Below are positions 17,001 to 18,441 of a stretch of 18,441 nt of DNA, one piece after another. Each line of letters opens with the position of its first letter. The first letter of the stretch is position 1. Made by a program: the position numbers and the translations under genes. Below the pieces are notes generated by a model. That model ran no database searches and was not told where the DNA came from. It saw only the letters and a list, made by a program, of their open reading frames with translations. Origin of the DNA: Baffinella frigidus (taxonomy: Eukaryota; Cryptophyceae; Cryptomonadales; Baffinellaceae); contig MU646603.1 of the NCBI GenBank assembly GCA_026770585.1, positions 455,181 through 473,621 on the forward strand, written 5' to 3'.

Positions 17001-18333
17001 GACGTGCGTTGGCGGCGGGTTGGTCAAGAAGTGCGCCCCCGTCCCTCCATCCCTCAATCCCTCTGACGCTGCCCCCCTCCTTGGTCCTCATCCCTGGCAC
17101 GTGGAATGCCGCGGCGTTGGAGGCGGGTTGGTCAAGAAGTGTGCCCCCGGCCCCGCGTTTGCTGCTCCCTCCCATCTTTCCGTCCATCCATCCGTCCATC
17201 CCGCCATCCGTGGTGGCTTGGCACGTGTGGGAGGCGCGGTGCTAGGGCATTCGATGGGAGGCGCGGTGGCGACGTGCGTTGCCGGCGGATTGGTCACGAA
17301 GTGCGTTTGCTGCTCCCTCCACCACCTTGCTGCTCATTCCACACCTCTATCCCGCGTTTGCTGCCCCCCCCGTCCCTCCATCCCTCCATCCCTCTGACGC
17401 TGCCCCCCTCCTTGAAATCGCTGCCCCTCTCCTTGGAAGCACGTGGAATCCCGCAGCATTGGAGGCGGATTGGTCAAGAAGTGCGCCCCCGCCCCCGCGT
17501 TGCCACTCTGTCCAGCATCACGGTCTAGAATAAAAGCGATCGCAACGCACCCCTGAGAGATGGAGAGGCAAGCCGACGGCGGCACGCGGGACGCCATGCG
17601 GCTGGTCGACGGAAAGTGCGACGCTAGCCACTGGCTAGCTAGCCAGTCAGCTGCTTCCTCCATCTCGCCATCCCTCCATCCATTCATCCATCCATCCATC
17701 CATCCATCCCTCCATCCCTCCCTCCATCCATCCATCCATCCCTCCATGCATCCATCCATCTCTCCATCCCTCCATCCCTCCATCCCTCCCTCCCTCCATC
17801 CATCCATCCCTCCCTCCCTCCATCCATCCATCCATCCCTCCATCCATCCATCCATCCATCCATCCACCCCTACATCCATCCATCCATCCATGCCTCTGAC
17901 GCAGCCCCCCTCCTTGGCACGTGGAATACCGACGCGGGTTGTTTGTGTGTGGAAGACAATGGCGAGGGTGTCGCCTCTGAGTTTAGGGTCTAGGGTCTAG
18001 GGTCTATGGTTCAGAGTTCAGAAGCGTGAGGCATGCGTGCCCTGGCAGGTACGGGGACCGCTTCCGCGGAGAAGTACTGATCGCCCCAGGGTTCAGCCCT
18101 GGATGCCGAAGTGTTCAGCCCTGGATGTCTTCCCCTGCTCTAAACCGACCGAGGTGCGGCGCCTGGGGGAAATAGCAAGGTGATTCCAGGCGATAGAGCG
18201 GTGCGGGGAGCGGGATCGTTGCGCACCTGTTGCGGGAGTATTGATCGCCCCTGCTCTCTCTTCAGGTACGGAGACCGCTTCCGCGGAGAAGTGTTGATCG
18301 CCCCTGCTCTCTCCGGTCCTCAAGTCTCTGCAG
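14053..18333 (+). CDS. Monoacylglycerol-lipase-like alpha/beta hydrolase, first five exons, 3' end beyond window
   Basis: Exons: 14053-14147, 15354-15453, 16066-16149, 16918-17018 and 18266-18333; joins keep frame (phases 2, 0, 0, 2, then 1). This gives 149 whole codons and one further base. Order of motifs: [29 protein letters not shown] (position of the HGxxEH oxyanion motif), [29 protein letters not shown] with the nucleophile Ser115, and [15 protein letters not shown]. Spacing from GHSMGG to the IAP block equals that of human MGLL as I recall it. The expected catalytic Asp and His would lie right of the window. The family hydrolyses monoacylglycerols or related esters; the exact substrate is unknown. 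In the HG motif, Gly is replaced by Ala (HAVHES). Start 14053 or the Met at 14071 are both possible. Introns contain copies of exons 2, 3, 4 and 5. Confidence 0.88.
14667..14688. repeat. Perfect 22-bp palindrome in lipase intron 1
   Basis: Half-site AAGTACCCTGG followed directly by its exact reverse complement. Confidence 0.95.
14826..14885. repeat. Three spaced copies of AGAGGGCGAGTAATTC
   Basis: Three copies (the third with GCGTAATTC) at about 20-24 bp spacing in lipase intron 1. Confidence 0.85.
14923..15069. repeat. Inverted repeat, 28-bp arms around about 90 bp
   Basis: Arms 14923-14950 (TTCATCTCGGAAGATAACTG...) and 15042-15069 (...CAATTATCTTTCGAGATGAA) match with two mismatches. It may be a decayed MITE. 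No target duplication was identified. Confidence 0.75.
15114..15160. repeat. Two adjacent perfect palindromes
   Basis: CATGCGAGCAG, one G, then CTGCTCGCATG (15114-15136). Four bases later comes a 20-bp palindrome at 15141-15160, GTGCTGATACGTATCAGCAC. Confidence 0.95.
15206..15353 (+). repeat. Repeated copies of the intron 1 / exon 2 junction
   Basis: GAGCAGGGACTT occurs at about 15222, GAGCAGGGACTC at about 15308, and GAGCAGGGACTTCGCGG at the real junction (15349). A further CAGGGACTTTGCCG lies at about 15241. TCTCCTCTCGTTAACCC and TCTCCTCTCGTTGAACC also recur. The real exon 2 begins after the last CAG. Confidence 0.75.
15905..15955 (+). repeat. Copy of the intron 2 / exon 3 junction of the lipase gene
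   Basis: CCCCGTGTCTGCTGATCGC ... CTGCAGATCTGCTTGG matches the real junction at about 16027-16078 (ACCGTGTCCGCTGATAGC ... CCGCAGATCTGCCTGG). After a few bases the copy no longer follows exon 3. Confidence 0.75.
16288..16336 (+). other. Copy of the lipase exon 3 end, with intact donor
   Basis: Reads [13 protein letters not shown] followed by GTCGCT; the real exon reads [13 protein letters not shown] followed by GTCGCC. Three of 39 nt differ, two of them synonymous. No phase-correct acceptor is seen directly in front, so it is probably a relic of a tandem duplication of about 200 bp that includes the following intron sequence (CATGGTCCCACCAGCACG). Confidence 0.7.
16444..16492 (+). other. Decayed second copy of the lipase exon 3 end
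   Basis: GAGGCCACGTCGACTCCTTC matches the copy at 16288, but about ten bases before CCTGGTCGC are lost (TTCGACTGAACCTGG), which breaks the frame. The following intron sequence is also repeated. Confidence 0.7.
17246..17304 (+). other. Copy of the lipase exon 4 end with a destroyed donor
   Basis: Reads [15 protein letters not shown], like the real [15 protein letters not shown] at 16975-17019. The real donor GG|GTTGGT is changed to GGATTGGT, so this copy cannot splice at the same place. Smaller copies of the same junction (GAGGCGG[G/A]TTGGTCAAGAAGTG) lie at about 17119-17142 and 17462-17484. Confidence 0.8.
17665..17893. repeat. (CATC)n / CCATCCCTC microsatellite
   Basis: Long irregular CATCCATC and CCTCCATC tract in lipase intron 4. 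The open frames through it (Asp-Gly-Trp-Met type on the minus strand) are repeat artefacts. Confidence 0.95.
17980..18018. repeat. Short TTTAGGG/TCTAGGG array
   Basis: About five units, lying upstream of the first exon 5 copy. Confidence 0.8.
18049..18087 (+). other. Upstream copy of lipase exon 5 (exon 5a)
   Basis: Preceded by a CTGGCAG acceptor; reads [13 protein letters not shown], identical in protein to the real exon at 18266. All three differences over 39 nt are synonymous (GGG/GGA, GTA/GTG, CTG/TTG). After GATCGCCCC the copy is interrupted by about 45 bp containing GTTCAGCCCTGGATG twice, before CCCTGCTCT resumes. A third fragment (TATTGATCGCCCCTGCTCTC) lies at 18238-18260. Confidence 0.75.
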
Positions 18334-18346
18334 GTGAGCACCTAAT

Positions 18347-18441
18347 CCCTGAACCCTGAACCCTGAACCCTGAACCCTGAACCCTGAACCCTGAACCCTG
18401 AACCCTGAACCCTGAACCCTGAACCCTGAACCCTGAACCCT
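18347..18441. repeat. Perfect (CCCTGAA)n array, 13.5 units, running off the window
   Basis: Uninterrupted CCCTGAA (TTCAGGG on the other strand) from 18347 to the last base. It starts 13 bases after the donor of lipase exon 5 (G|GTGAGCACCTAATCCCTG), so it is intronic rather than a chromosome end. Its uniformity contrasts with the degenerate arrays elsewhere. Confidence 0.95.

Larger units (their letters stand above)
17042..17930. repeat. Segmental tandem repeat within lipase intron 4
   Basis: The block CTCTGACGCTGCCCCCCTCC ... CACGTGGAAT followed by GCGG or CGCAGCATTGGAGGCGG occurs at about 17061-17125 and 17391-17470, with a third partial copy at about 17894-17930. Each is linked to an exon 4 junction copy or to the CATC array. 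Confidence 0.75.

Noticed and set aside
17334-18000. Open frames rich in Asp-Gly-Trp-Met or His-Pro-Ser-Ile repeats
   Set aside because: These are translations of the CATC microsatellite in a lipase intron.
18347-18441. A chromosome end (true telomere)
   Set aside because: The array follows a good GTGAGC donor of a gene whose catalytic Asp/His region is still missing, and the unit is TTCAGGG rather than the TTTAGGG seen elsewhere.
1-18441. tRNA, rRNA or other classical RNA genes
   Set aside because: I looked for cloverleaf-type and ribosomal signatures by eye and saw none. A short degenerate RNA gene could be missed without a covariance search.

Overview
The window is nuclear DNA of a eukaryote, probably a GC-rich, intron-rich microalga or other protist. 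The signs are many short exons (56-110 nt is common) with GT-AG and some GC-AG junctions, plant/alga-type telomere-like TTTAGGG repeats spread through introns and spacers, and many small inverted-repeat elements. I could not fix the lineage. A secondary-plastid alga such as a cryptophyte is a guess from the style of the repeats. All exon joins below were worked out by hand from reading frame, splice sites and conserved protein motifs. There is no transcript evidence.

Three real genes can be assembled, none of which is a single ORF. (1) 11-2733, minus strand: the N-terminal part of a VIT-domain protein (VWA5A / inter-alpha-trypsin-like), running off the left edge. (2) 8186-13743, minus strand: a complete 11-exon gene of about 719 codons, fusing N-terminal ankyrin repeats to a class II-type histone deacetylase with its zinc ligands and catalytic tyrosine. 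(3) 14053-18333, plus strand: the first five exons of a monoacylglycerol-lipase-like alpha/beta hydrolase with a GHSMG nucleophile elbow, running off the right edge. Genes 2 and 3 diverge from a 309-bp shared spacer, which probably holds a two-way promoter.

Between genes 1 and 2 (2734-8185) I see no convincing gene. This stretch holds a four-copy 110-140 bp repeat (2998-3860), an unidentified non-repetitive block (4011-4590), telomere-like arrays (4592-5430), and a cluster of TA-flanked elements with TACAGGGG ends (5648-7783).

The most unusual observations are these. (a) Degenerate telomere-like repeats fill many introns of all three genes and often reach the splice site itself, so that the repeat unit supplies the acceptor or lies directly on the donor. 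(b) All three genes carry nearby copies of their own exon parts inside introns, about 90% identical, and in the best cases differing mainly at synonymous sites. (c) A small transposon has inserted in the last codons of the deacetylase gene, and its terminal CTAG now supplies the stop codon; the older stop can still be read on the far side. (d) Two introns of the deacetylase gene use GC donors.
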